From Planctomycetia bacterium (lineage in GTDB: Bacteria > Planctomycetota > Planctomycetia > Pirellulales > UBA1268): a stretch of DNA of 64,000 nt. The stretch is from positions 62,001 to 126,000 of the forward strand of contig BJHK01000004.1 in NCBI GenBank assembly GCA_014192425.1, written 5' to 3'. This document shows positions 1-8,261 of this stretch, one piece after another. The stretch's first letter is position 1. Each line of letters begins with the position of its first letter. Both the position numbers and the translations under genes were made by a program. A model generated the notes under the pieces. The model saw only the letters and a program-made list of their open reading frames with translations, had not been told where the DNA came from and did not search any database.

Positions 1-1307
1 AGGCCCTTGCCGACGACCATCTTGCCACCGACCACGCCGATCGAGCCGGTGAGGGTGCCCGGCGCGGCCACCACCCGGTCGGCCGCGACGGCGATGTAGT
101 AGCCGCCGCTGGCGGCGATGTCGGACAGGCTCGCCACCACCGGCTTGCGGGCCCGCTCGGCCTCGCGCCAGATCAGGTCGCTGGCCAGCGCCGATCCGCC
201 GGGGGAGTCGATCCGCAGCACGATCGCCACGACGTCGTCGTTCTTCTCCGCCTCGCGGATCGCCTCGATCACGGTGTCGGAGCCGGCCGCACCGCCGCCG
301 AGCAGGTCGTCCTTCCCCTTGCCCCCCTGGATGGCGCCGCTGACGTGCACCACTGCGACCCGCTTTCCCTTGCCGCCGGCCTTGTCCTGGCGCTGCCCGG
401 AGAGCATCTCCACCAGCTTCACGAGACCGCCGACGCCGGAAAAGTCCTTGTCAAGCTTCCGCTCGCCATAGTCGCGCACCAGCCGCGGGCCCTCGACCTT
501 GGCCCGCCGGGCGAGGGCGTCGAACGCCTCGTCTTCGTAGGCAACGGCGTCGATCAGTTTCGCCTCGACGGCCGCCGCGGGCGTGAACACACCGGTGTCG
601 ACCAGTTCGCGGACCCGGGCGACGGGCAGGCCCCGGCCGACCGCAATCCCCTCGACGAGCTGCTCGTAGAGGTCGCCGATCCAGCGCTCGTACTGCTGCC
701 GCAGCTGCGGGCTCATGCCGTCGCGGGTCAGCGGCTCGGCCGCTCCCTTGAACTCTCCCACCTGGAGGATCTCCGCCTGCAATCCAAGCCGGTCGAGCAT
801 CGACTTGAAGAACGTCATCTCGGCCCGCACGCCGGTGATCTCCAGCGTCGCCGCCGGCGGCATGGCGATCGAGTCGCAGGCCAAGGCCACGGCATAATGC
901 ACCGGATCAGCGCTGACGAGGTGGGCGGCCACGGGCTTGCCCGCCTTGCGAACGCGGCCGATCGCCGCGCGGATCTCGTCCCCCCGCGCCCGCCCCAGGT
1001 CCGGGCCGTCGATGGAGAGCAGGAGCCCCTGCACCCGCTCGTCCTTGGCGACCTTCTCGATTCGCTCCACAATGCGGTGGAGGTGCGGCCTGACGTCGGC
1101 CAGCATGCCCCCCTGCCCGACGCCCTCGGGCATGCGTCCGGCGAGGCTGATGTGGGCGATCGAGCTGGTGGGCTTGCGCCGCTGCGGCTCGGCGGTCGTG
1201 ACGGGCGATTCCCGGTCGGCGACGGCAGCCGGTGCATCCGCCCCCGGGGCGACCTGCCAGCAGGGGGCGACCACAATCGCGACGAGGACCAGGGTGCGGA
1301 TCGACAT
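1..1307 (-). CDS. sppA: Signal peptide peptidase SppA (partial, C-terminus beyond window edge)
   Basis: Envelope serine protease of the S49 family, which degrades cleaved signal peptides in the membrane. About 435 residues are visible; the C-terminus lies outside the window. An N-terminal hydrophobic segment (MSIRTLVLVAIVVAPCW) looks like a signal or anchor. The first half carries the lysine of the Ser-Lys dyad in GEFKGAAEPL (about residue 186). The second half has the nucleophile region SDIAASGGYYIA (Ser about 400) and GTLTGSIGV. The K-then-S spacing matches the long, two-domain 67-kDa form rather than the short SppA36K form. The ATG at 1307 is chosen because it is followed directly by the hydrophobic segment. 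Confidence 0.9.
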   Translation of the reverse strand, partial: MSIRTLVLVAIVVAPCWQVAPGADAPAAVADRESPVTTAEPQRRKPTSSIAHISLAGRMPEGVGQGGMLADVRPHLHRIVERIEKVAKDERVQGLLLSIDGPDLGRARGDEIRAAIGRVRKAGKPVAAHLVSADPVHYAVALACDSIAMPPAATLEITGVRAEMTFFKSMLDRLGLQAEILQVGEFKGAAEPLTRDGMSPQLRQQYERWIGDLYEQLVEGIAVGRGLPVARVRELVDTGVFTPAAAVEAKLIDAVAYEDEAFDALARRAKVEGPRLVRDYGERKLDKDFSGVGGLVKLVEMLSGQRQDKAGGKGKRVAVVHVSGAIQGGKGKDDLLGGGAAGSDTVIEAIREAEKNDDVVAIVLRIDSPGGSALASDLIWREAERARKPVVASLSDIAASGGYYIAVAADRVVAAPGTLTGSIGVVGGKMVVGKG

Positions 1308-1614
1308 GGTGACTCCGTGACGGCGGGGGGAAAGGCGGTGGCAACCAGACGGGACTTCGGTAACCGGACTCTGTCAGGCTACTCCCGCGTCGCGATCGCG
1401 TTCAACCCGGGGGGCCCGGCAGCGACATGTGCCGGGCCGGAAAATTCTCGCCGCCCCTCTTGAAAATGAACGGCCGTATAGTAAGATACCGACGTCCAGA
1501 ATCAGTTCGCGGCCGCTCCCGAGCCCCTGAATCCAAGCCCCTGAATCCACGAATCCCCAACCCCCCCGACCCATCTAGTCCCCGTATCCCAAGGAGTGCG
1601 GATTTTCCGCAGAC
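1308..1614. other. Intergenic region between divergent sppA and lexA
   Basis: No gene is supported here. It must hold the promoters of both divergent genes. It contains a candidate lexA operator/-10 near 1476-1489 and a short imperfect direct repeat of AGCCCCTGAATCCA (about 1524-1552). A purine-rich AAGGAG lies at 1590-1595, about 19 nt before the lexA ATG, which is longer than the usual RBS spacing. Confidence 0.6.
1476..1489 (+). promoter_or_regulatory. Candidate lexA operator: GTAT-N6-ATAC palindrome containing a -10-like TATAGT
   Basis: The 14-mer GTATAGTAAGATAC is an inverted repeat with 4-bp arms and a 6-nt spacer. The hexamer TATAGT (1477-1482) inside it resembles a sigma70 -10. LexA normally represses its own gene, so a palindrome over the -10 is the expected geometry. 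The -35 is not recognisable, and I do not know the LexA box of this lineage. Inference only. Confidence 0.3.
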
Positions 1615-2385
1615 ATGATCATGGTCAAGCGAAAGGCATCGCCTCGTACCAGTTCCCACCGCGCCAGCTCCAGCAGTTCCGCCCCCCGTGGTCGGTCCGG
1701 GAAGGGCCGGCCCGGACCGGCTCGGACGGCGGCCGCACTGGCCGCCATTCGCCGCGATCCGTTCGGGCTCCAGGTGACGAAGGATGCCAACGACGGCGAC
1801 GCTCCCACGGAGCGACAGATGGAGATTTACGCCTTCATCCGCGACAAGATCCACTCCCGTGGCTATGGACCAACGGTCCGCGAGATCGGCCAGGCATTCA
1901 AGATCAAGTCACCCAACGGCGTCGTCTGCCACCTCAAGGCCCTGGAGCGCAAAGGGCTGATCACCCGCGGCAAGAACATCTCCCGGGCGATCGAACTGGT
2001 GACCGAGCCGGCCCACCTCCGCGGCCTGCAACTCGCGGGCTGGGTCGCAGCGGGCACGCTGCGGACGGCTGAAGAGCAAACGGAACGGATCGACTTCACC
2101 GACCTCTTCAACCGGGACAATCACTTCGTCCTCAAGGTGATGGGCGATTCGATGATCGACGCCCAGATCGCCGACGGCGACTGGGTGATCATCCACAAGA
2201 AGCAGTCGGCCCATGCCGGCGACATCGTCGTCGCCCAGACCGAGGACGGCGAGGCGACGCTGAAATACTGGCATCCGGAGCGGGATCGGATCCGACTCCA
2301 ACCGGCAAACTCCTCGATGAAGCCGATCTACGTCAAGAATGCCCGCGTGCTCGGGGTGCTGGTCGGCGTGGTTCGCAAGATGTAG
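1615..2385 (+). CDS. lexA: LexA repressor (SOS regulator)
   Basis: Transcriptional repressor and autoprotease of the SOS response, inactivated by RecA-stimulated self-cleavage. A winged-helix DNA-binding domain spans about residues 65-130 (ERQMEIYAFIRDKIHSRGYGPTVREIG). An S24 peptidase domain follows. The Ala-Gly cleavage site lies in GWVAAGTL (146-147), the nucleophile Ser in GDSMID (179) and the general base Lys in ATLKYWH (217), so it should be self-cleaving. The first roughly 65 residues are a Ser/Arg/Ala-rich low-complexity extension that typical LexA lacks, so translation may start further downstream, although no better-placed start with an RBS is obvious. A strong hairpin follows the gene. 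Confidence 0.93.
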   Translation: MIMVKRKASPRTSSHRASSSSSAPRGRSGKGRPGPARTAAALAAIRRDPFGLQVTKDANDGDAPTERQMEIYAFIRDKIHSRGYGPTVREIGQAFKIKSPNGVVCHLKALERKGLITRGKNISRAIELVTEPAHLRGLQLAGWVAAGTLRTAEEQTERIDFTDLFNRDNHFVLKVMGDSMIDAQIADGDWVIIHKKQSAHAGDIVVAQTEDGEATLKYWHPERDRIRLQPANSSMKPIYVKNARVLGVLVGVVRKM

Positions 2386-2426
2386 CGTCGCAGCGGGGCG
2401 TGGAACGAGGACGCCGGCGAACTGCT

Positions 2427-2460
2427 CCGCCTGAACGGTCGCCCGCGACCGTTCAGGCGG
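2427..2460 (+). terminator. Strong hairpin terminator after lexA, overlapping the end of the convergent regulator gene
   Basis: A perfect 15-bp stem (left arm 2427-2441 beginning CCGCCTGAACGG, right arm 2446-2460) closes on a 4-nt CCCG loop. It is followed on the + strand by GGCCTTTCG, a short T run. It overlaps the stop codon of the converging NtrC-type gene (2453-2455), so it may serve both directions. Confidence 0.7.
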
Positions 2461-3910
2461 GCCTTTCGAACGATCCTTCCTGCAGTTGGTGCAGCTTGTT
2501 GTAGAGCGTCTTGAGGCTGATCCCCAGTTCCTCCGCGGTCCGCACTTTGTTACCGCGGTTTCGTTCCAAAGCCTCGACGATCGCCTGCATCTCCAGTTCG
2601 CGGAGCTTCACCGGCGGGCGCGATGGCGCTGGACCGTCGGCGGGGAGGGCAGCCTGCGCCGGCGCGACTGGCGCCGCAGTCCGCTGGGCGTCTTCCGGCC
2701 GCTGCGGCTGGCGCAGGCCGCCACCCAACCGTCCCGGCAGATGCTCCGGCTGCAGTGGCAGTTCGTCGCAGAGCACGAGCCCGTGCTCGATGACGTTGGC
2801 GAGTTCGCGGACGTTGCCGGGCCAGTGATGGCCGCGCAACAGGTCCAAGACCGCACCGGTCGCGACCATGGCATCGGGGGGCGTCTGCGGCCGCGACCGC
2901 TGCACGAGGTGCCGCACCAGCCGCGGGATGTCTTCGGTCCGCAGCCGCAGCGGCGGCACCTCGATCTCGAACGTGTTGATGCGGAACAGCAGGTCCTCGC
3001 GAAACTCCCCCGCGGCCACCATCTGCTCCAGCGACCGGTGCGTGGCGCAGACCACGCGGACGTCGACCATGATCGGCTGGTTGTCCCCGACGCGGCGGAT
3101 CTCGCCGCTCTCCAGGGCCCGGAGCAGCCGGGCCTGCAACGGCCGGGGCAGTTCCCCGATCTCGTCGAGGAACAGCGTTCCCCCGTCCGCCACCTCGAAC
3201 AGCCCGGCGCGATGCTCCTCGGCCCCCGTGAAGGCACCCTTGCGGTGGCCGAAGAGCTCGCTCTCCACGAGGTGCTCCGGGAGGGCGCCGCAGTTCACCG
3301 CCACCAGCGGCCCGGCCGCGCGGCCACTCTGCTCGTGGATCGAGCGGGCCACCAGTTCCTTGCCGGTGCCGGTCTCGCCGCGGATCAGCACGGCGGCCGT
3401 GCTCCCCGCCACGCGGGCCACCAGCCGCCGCACCTGCTCCAGCGCTGGCGACTCGCCCACGAGGTGCGTCGCCCCCTCGGCCCGCTGCACCCGGCGCTCC
3501 AGCGCCCGCAGGCGGGCGGTCAGCTCGCGCTTCTTCCGCACCCGTTCCAGCACGGCCTGGATGTCGGCGAGTTTGCAGGGCTTCGTCAGGTAGTCGAACA
3601 CCCCCTGCCGCACCGCGCTGATCGCGCTCTCCACCGACGACTTGCCGGTGATGATCACCGCCTCGCTGTCGGGAGAGATGGCCCGTGCCCGGGTGACGAC
3701 GTCCAGTCCTCCCGCTCCCGGCATGTCGAGGTCGACGATCACGCAGTCGTAGGCGGTGCGCTCCAGAGCGGCGATCGCGGTGCGACCGTCCGGGCAGATC
3801 GTCGCCTCGTGCCCGAGGCGGGGCAGTTCGATCCGCATCAATTCCTGAATCGAGGACTCGTCGTCCGCGAACAGGATCCGCATCGGCCTCGGCGTTGGTC
3901 TGGTCATCAT
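2453..3910 (-). CDS. Sigma-54-dependent response regulator, NtrC/AtoC family
   Basis: Response regulator that activates sigma-54 promoters. The N-terminal receiver domain has the acidic pair D16-D17, phospho-acceptor D60 in VIVDLDMPG and conserved K110. The central AAA+ domain has Walker A GETGTGKE (178-185), the sigma-54 contact loop GAFTGA (225-230) and Walker B FLDEIGE. The C-terminal Fis-type helix-turn-helix ends in [23 protein letters not shown]. All three domains are complete at 485 residues. It lies 13 bp downstream of its presumed histidine kinase on the same strand, so the two form an operon. The target genes are not evident here. Confidence 0.93.
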   Translation of the reverse strand: MMTRPTPRPMRILFADDESSIQELMRIELPRLGHEATICPDGRTAIAALERTAYDCVIVDLDMPGAGGLDVVTRARAISPDSEAVIITGKSSVESAISAVRQGVFDYLTKPCKLADIQAVLERVRKKRELTARLRALERRVQRAEGATHLVGESPALEQVRRLVARVAGSTAAVLIRGETGTGKELVARSIHEQSGRAAGPLVAVNCGALPEHLVESELFGHRKGAFTGAEEHRAGLFEVADGGTLFLDEIGELPRPLQARLLRALESGEIRRVGDNQPIMVDVRVVCATHRSLEQMVAAGEFREDLLFRINTFEIEVPPLRLRTEDIPRLVRHLVQRSRPQTPPDAMVATGAVLDLLRGHHWPGNVRELANVIEHGLVLCDELPLQPEHLPGRLGGGLRQPQRPEDAQRTAAPVAPAQAALPADGPAPSRPPVKLRELEMQAIVEALERNRGNKVRTAEELGISLKTLYNKLHQLQEGSFERPA

Positions 3911-3923
3911 CGCTCCCTCCGTG

Positions 3924-5480
3924 TCACGCCGCCCGATCGGCCGCGTCCCGCGGCAGCGGTCCAGCCGCCCGGCTCGACTCGGCCAGCGGCAGGCGGACGC
4001 GGAACGTCGCCCCCTGACCGGGGCCAGGACTCGTGGCCTCGATCCGGCCGCCGTGGTCGGCGACGATTCGCTGCACGATCGACAGCCCGAGCCCCGTCCC
4101 CTGCCCCGCCCGGCGCCGGGTGAAGAAGGGCTCGAAGAGGTGCTCCAGCACCTCCTCCGTCATGCCGCAGCCGTCGTCCGTGACGACGAGCACGCCTTCG
4201 CCGGCGCCGCGGCGGACCTCGACCCGCACCCGCCCCTGCTCGTCGATCGAATCGAGGGCGTTGACGAGGAGGTTGAGCACGACCTGCTTGATCTCCTGCG
4301 GGTTGGCCATCACCAGCGCGTCCTGCTCGCGGGCGATGTCGACGGTCCGGCCGGCGAACCGGCCGACGTGACGGAGCATCTCCGCGACGTCCGCGACCAG
4401 CGGGACGAGGGCCGTCGCCTGACGCCGAACCTCCCCCAGCCGGGAGAAGTCGAGCAGCTTTTCCGTGATTCCCTTGCAGCGGAAGGCCTCGGCCTGAATG
4501 AGCTCGAGGTAGCGGCGGGTCACCTGGGCGGCGCCGTCGTCGGCGCCGGGGTCGCCGAGCCGCCCCTCCAGCGATTCGGCGCACATGGCGATCGATGCCA
4601 GCGGGTTGTTGATCTCGTGGGCCACCCCCGCGGCGAGGAAGCCGACGCTCGCCAGCTGCTCGCTGCGGATCACCTCCCGGGTCCGCAGCTGCACCTGGCG
4701 GTCGAGGTCGTCGCGGATCTCCTGAAACCGCTCGGTCATGTCGTTGAGGGCGTCGGCCAGCTCCGCCATTTCGTCGCGGGTATCGAGCCGGATGCGATAC
4801 CCGAAATCGCCCGCCGCCACCCGGCGCGAGCCATGGCCGAGGAGGCGAAGCGGCCGGAAGATCCAGCGGTAGGTGACGACCGCGATCGCCGCCAGCAGCG
4901 TCGCCGCCGCCAACGCGGCGACAGACGTCGTGAAGATGAGCGTGTGATACCCGCTACGAACCTCCCGCGACAGGTCGTGGAGCCCGTCCTGGAGGAAGGT
5001 GGGGAGTTCGGCGGTCAGCGACGAGAGCCGCTCCAAGTGCGGCCCCGCCTCCGACAGCATCGGCTGGCCGTCGCCGTCGGCCGCGAGCCGCGTCAGCGCT
5101 CCGAGGCAGGCGGCGATGCTGGCCACCGTGGCCCGCTCCCGGCTCCGGTCGCCGAACGGCATCGTCTCGATCTCCCCCTCGTCGAGCACGTCCCGGTAGT
5201 GGTCGAGGAGCACGTGCGCCTCGCGCAGGCCGTCGCGCCATTCGGCGATCCGCGATTCCTCGCCCGACAGGGCCCGGGCCTGGGCGAGCCGCAGTCCGGC
5301 GACGCAGCCGCCGAGTTCGCTGGCCCGGGGCAGTTCGGCGGCCCGGCAGGAGAGCGCCCGCACGAGCTTTCGGTAGGAGTAGATGCCGACGAAGCTCGAC
5401 GCCGAGAGCACGACGACCATGACGCCGAGCAGCAGGGCGCAGAGCACCAGTTTCTCGCGGATCGGCCGACTGTGTTGCAC
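3924..5480 (-). CDS. Membrane sensor histidine kinase (NtrB/AtoS-like)
   Basis: Sensor partner of the adjacent NtrC-type regulator. From a GTG start at 5480 it has 518 residues: TM1 (about 11-34), a periplasmic sensor region of about 145 residues without a recognised domain, TM2 (about 179-205), HAMP, and HisKA with phospho-accepting His in [12 protein letters not shown] (about H288). An HATPase domain follows with the N box (NLLVNALDS), G1 (VTDDGCGM) and G2 (GTGLGLSIV). The GTG is preferred over an ATG 39 codons upstream because GGGAGGT sits 5 nt before it and the extra residues lack family character. The ligand is unknown. Confidence 0.9.
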   Translation of the reverse strand: MQHSRPIREKLVLCALLLGVMVVVLSASSFVGIYSYRKLVRALSCRAAELPRASELGGCVAGLRLAQARALSGEESRIAEWRDGLREAHVLLDHYRDVLDEGEIETMPFGDRSRERATVASIAACLGALTRLAADGDGQPMLSEAGPHLERLSSLTAELPTFLQDGLHDLSREVRSGYHTLIFTTSVAALAAATLLAAIAVVTYRWIFRPLRLLGHGSRRVAAGDFGYRIRLDTRDEMAELADALNDMTERFQEIRDDLDRQVQLRTREVIRSEQLASVGFLAAGVAHEINNPLASIAMCAESLEGRLGDPGADDGAAQVTRRYLELIQAEAFRCKGITEKLLDFSRLGEVRRQATALVPLVADVAEMLRHVGRFAGRTVDIAREQDALVMANPQEIKQVVLNLLVNALDSIDEQGRVRVEVRRGAGEGVLVVTDDGCGMTEEVLEHLFEPFFTRRRAGQGTGLGLSIVQRIVADHGGRIEATSPGPGQGATFRVRLPLAESSRAAGPLPRDAADRAA

Positions 5481-5721
5481 GACCGACCTCCCTGTCGGCG
5501 ACTGGGCGCCGCGCGAGACTGCGCGGGGCGGGAAAGATAGCAGCCCACCCGCGCCGGCCCTAGATGGATATTCAGCCGGTCCTCTGCCCTGTCCCATGAA
5601 AAGTCAGGGACGACTCCCGCCCGCTTTCCAGCGCACCAGGCTCTCAGCCCCGCGCGGGTTGGGCGCGTCGGCAGGCGGCGGCCGGCATCCCAGCGCACCA
5701 GGCTCTCAGACCCGTCAGCGC

Positions 5722-5855
5722 GGGGCTGCCCATGGCCCGGGGAGCCGGCGTGAGCTGCCAAGCGCAGGCAGGATGCCGGAGCGCAGGCAGGTCCGAGTGA
5801 GCGAAGCCCAGGATGGGCGTAGCGAACGTCCGGCGACCGGGGCGTGGGCAGCCCC
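5722..5855. repeat. Dispersed ~132-bp repeat with palindromic ends, copy 1
   Basis: Begins GGGGCTGCCCATGGCCC and ends GGGGCGTGGGCAGCCCC, which are near-perfect reverse complements. The interior (GCGCAGGCAGGATGCCGGAGC type) matches two further copies at 55518-55649 and 55713-55844. It has no coding capacity that I can support. The form suggests a MITE- or REP-like non-autonomous element. Confidence 0.75.
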
Positions 5856-5870
5856 GCGCGGGTTGGGCGC

Positions 5871-5920
5871 GGCGACCGGCGGCGACCGGCGGCGACCGGC
5901 GGCGACCGGCGGCAACCGCG
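5871..5920. repeat. Tandem array of 10-bp unit GGCGACCGGC
   Basis: Four exact head-to-tail copies of GGCGACCGGC (5871-5910) are followed by a degenerate fifth, GGCAACCGCG. It lies 26 bp beyond the stop codon of the downstream-reading VWA gene. This is likely a slippage-prone spacer repeat; no function is evident. Confidence 0.8.
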
Positions 5921-5945
5921 GCACGGGCTCGACGCGCGACGCCCC

Positions 5946-8261
5946 TCAGACCAGTCCCCAGCGCTTGCGCAAAAACCATTCGCCGCACATGCACGCCGCG
6001 AGCAGGAGGAACATCGGCCACTTGTCCCAGGGCGTGTACGACCACTGTTCCTCCGTCTCGAAGGCGGCGGGCCGCTCGGCGATCTCCGTGAAGATCGCGG
6101 CCAGTTCCTCCGGCTGACGCACGCCTCCCGGCGTCGACTCGGCCAGCTGCCGCATGAGGAGCGGATTGGCCCGCGGGTTGGCGAGTTCCAGGTCCTGGCG
6201 GAAGACCGTGAACCGCTGCGACTTCTCCTGCGAACCGGCCGCGCCGAGCCGGATCGCCTTGACGACCAGCCGCCAATCGCCCGGCTCCGCGCAGTCGGTG
6301 ATCGTGCCTGCCCACGAATCCCCCTGCTTGGCCAGCCGGACCGTCCGCTTCTCCTTGCTCGGTCCCTCCCGCTCGCCGGGACCCTCGAGCGTTCCCTCCA
6401 GGACCGCGTCGGCAACCGGTGTGCCATCCCCCCGCACGATGCCGGCGTTGAATTCGAGGGGCGTGCCCGGCGAGATGCGGCGCTGTGCCAGCCGCACCCA
6501 GAGCCTGTCCTCCTTGGCGTCGTCCTGCTTCGCCAGCCAGAGGACGACCTGGCGCCAGAACCGCTTGTATTGCTCGGCCGCGCCCGCCATCTCCCAGCGC
6601 CAGGTCTCGTCGGCCGCGCAGGCCAGCACCCGGCCGTCGCCATACTCGCGGACAACCGCCAACGGCCGGCCGTCGGCCGTCACCGCCACCGGCCGGGCCG
6701 TCGCGGTGAGCCGGCCGAGATCGTTGGCCCATGGCAGGGGCGGAAGCGACTCCCACACGGCCCGCGAGTCGCCGCCTGTCTTGCCCAGCCGCATGAACGA
6801 GATGTCGCCGAACCGCTCGTGCGGCAGCATCCGCAGCGGCCCCTTGAGGTGCAGTCCCTCGCGGACCGGCTCGTCGAACGGCTGCCGGGCGAGCCGGTCC
6901 ACATCAAAGGGCACGAGCGGCCCCAGCGCCGAGGATCCCCAGCCCCCGGCCTCGAAGGCGTGCAGGCCGCCGAGCAGCCCGATCCCGGCTCCGCGTTCCA
7001 CGCGGCCGAGGATCGTCCGCAGGTCTTCGGGCCGCAAGGCCGCCGAATCGAGGTCGCCGATCAGGTACACGGCGTGCTCCTTGTCCAGCGTCCTGGCCAG
7101 ATTCACCGGCCAGTTGCGCCGCTGCGCGGAGTTGATCAGTTCGTAATCCACCTGCATCTCCGCGATCGAGGCCAAGGCCCGGCGCAGCCGGGTCTGCTCG
7201 AATCGCGGCGTGCCCTCGAGGTACAGGACCCGCAGCCCGCCATCGACGACGTCGACGAACGTCGACAGCTCGTTGTTGGCGACGACGACCTCCCCGTCGA
7301 GCCGGTCCACAACGAGCGACAGTTTGCGTTCGCCCACGGTCTTGGGAGTCCAGGCGAGCCGCACCGGCTCCTCACCGGCTTCGGCGCCGGCCTTGACGGT
7401 CGTCCGCGCCACCTCCTCCAGCGCGCCGGCGTCGGTCTCGGCGAGCAGCCGCACGACGGCGCTGCTCCCCGCCAGCCCCTCGAGCCGGACGCGGCCCTCG
7501 ACCTCGAGCGTGTTCCTCACCGACACCCGCTCCGCCGCCTGGAGGTTGAGGATGGCCGCATCCCGCCCTTGCCCCGCACCGCGCTGCTGCCCGAACGTGA
7601 CGGTCCACAGCGGCGTCCCCATGTCGCCGAGCCGGCGGGCCGTCGTCTGCGGCGGCACGTCCCGGGGTGCATAGGCCTGCTGCGCGCCGTCGCTGAGCAG
7701 GATCACGCCGGCGAGCGTTCGGCCGGCCAGCGCCCGCAAACCGTCGTCGAGGGCAGCGCCGATCGCGGTCTCGTCCGTCGAGTCGGCAGCGCGCCACTCG
7801 CCGAGCGGAAAGGGATCGTCCCCGACGGGGGCCAGGGCCTGGAATTCGCGGTCGAACCGCCAGACGGCGACGTCAAATCCCCCCTCGTCGATGAGTCCGC
7901 GGGCCACCGGCCGCGCCGCTGCCAGCGCGTCGGTCATCTCGCGCCACCGCGTCCGGCCCCCCGGCCCATCGGCCACGGTCATGCTCTCCGACGCGTCGGC
8001 GAGCACGAGCACCGTCCCCTGCTGCCGGGCCTTCTTCGTGGCCACGAACGTTGGTCGGACGAGGCACAGCACGACCGCGAGGAAGGCCGCCAGCCGCAGG
8101 AGCGTGAGCATCAGCACCTGCTGTCGCGAGACCCGCGACCTGTCGGGAGGGACGGCCAGCAGCACGGCCAGCAGCGCGGCCGTCACGAGGCCGACGCCGA
8201 GCCACGAGCCCACCGGCTCGAACTGCAGGGACACCTCCTCGAGCATGGTCGCGGCGATCAT
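5946..8261 (-). CDS. Membrane VWA / glutamine-amidotransferase-like protein of the BatA-type cluster
   Basis: A 771-residue membrane protein. Two TM segments near the N-terminus (GVGLVTAALLAVLLAVP and LLRLAAFLAVVLCLV) precede a von Willebrand A domain with an intact MIDAS start, VLVLADASESM. The C-terminal half holds a class I glutamine-amidotransferase-like fold segment (GAGIGLLGGLHAFEAGGWG) without an obvious catalytic Cys, then a final hydrophobic segment MFLLLAACMCGEWFL. It overlaps the stop of the upstream BatA-type gene by one base, so the two are translationally coupled. Known planctomycete clusters of this kind encode moxR, DUF58 and several VWA proteins. A role in envelope assembly or stress is inferred, not shown. 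Confidence 0.75.
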   Translation of the reverse strand: MIAATMLEEVSLQFEPVGSWLGVGLVTAALLAVLLAVPPDRSRVSRQQVLMLTLLRLAAFLAVVLCLVRPTFVATKKARQQGTVLVLADASESMTVADGPGGRTRWREMTDALAAARPVARGLIDEGGFDVAVWRFDREFQALAPVGDDPFPLGEWRAADSTDETAIGAALDDGLRALAGRTLAGVILLSDGAQQAYAPRDVPPQTTARRLGDMGTPLWTVTFGQQRGAGQGRDAAILNLQAAERVSVRNTLEVEGRVRLEGLAGSSAVVRLLAETDAGALEEVARTTVKAGAEAGEEPVRLAWTPKTVGERKLSLVVDRLDGEVVVANNELSTFVDVVDGGLRVLYLEGTPRFEQTRLRRALASIAEMQVDYELINSAQRRNWPVNLARTLDKEHAVYLIGDLDSAALRPEDLRTILGRVERGAGIGLLGGLHAFEAGGWGSSALGPLVPFDVDRLARQPFDEPVREGLHLKGPLRMLPHERFGDISFMRLGKTGGDSRAVWESLPPLPWANDLGRLTATARPVAVTADGRPLAVVREYGDGRVLACAADETWRWEMAGAAEQYKRFWRQVVLWLAKQDDAKEDRLWVRLAQRRISPGTPLEFNAGIVRGDGTPVADAVLEGTLEGPGEREGPSKEKRTVRLAKQGDSWAGTITDCAEPGDWRLVVKAIRLGAAGSQEKSQRFTVFRQDLELANPRANPLLMRQLAESTPGGVRQPEELAAIFTEIAERPAAFETEEQWSYTPWDKWPMFLLLAACMCGEWFLRKRWGLV

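Larger units (their letters stand above)
5481..5945. repeat. Repeat-rich intergenic spacer (direct repeats, dispersed element, 10-bp tandem array)
   Basis: No gene is supported. A 20-bp direct repeat, CCAGCGCACCAGGCTCTCAG, occurs at 5629-5648 and 5691-5710. A second direct repeat beginning GCCCCGCGCGGGTTGGGCG occurs at about 5648-5668 and 5851-5871. A 134-bp dispersed element lies between them, and a 10-bp tandem array follows. The open frames across the region are composition artefacts of the repeats. Confidence 0.75.

Noticed and set aside
345-1463. 372-codon plus-strand frame at the left end
   Set aside because: Antisense to SppA, whose catalytic motifs are clear on the minus strand.
1460-1482. 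TTGAAA (1460-1465) as the -35 for TATAGT
   Set aside because: The spacing is only 11 nt, too short for a sigma70 promoter.
2486-5540. Long plus-strand frames of 545 and 539 codons
   Set aside because: They mirror the NtrC-type regulator and the histidine kinase on the minus strand.
5871-5920. CRISPR-like array
   Set aside because: The units are 10 bp and contiguous, with no spacers and no cas genes.
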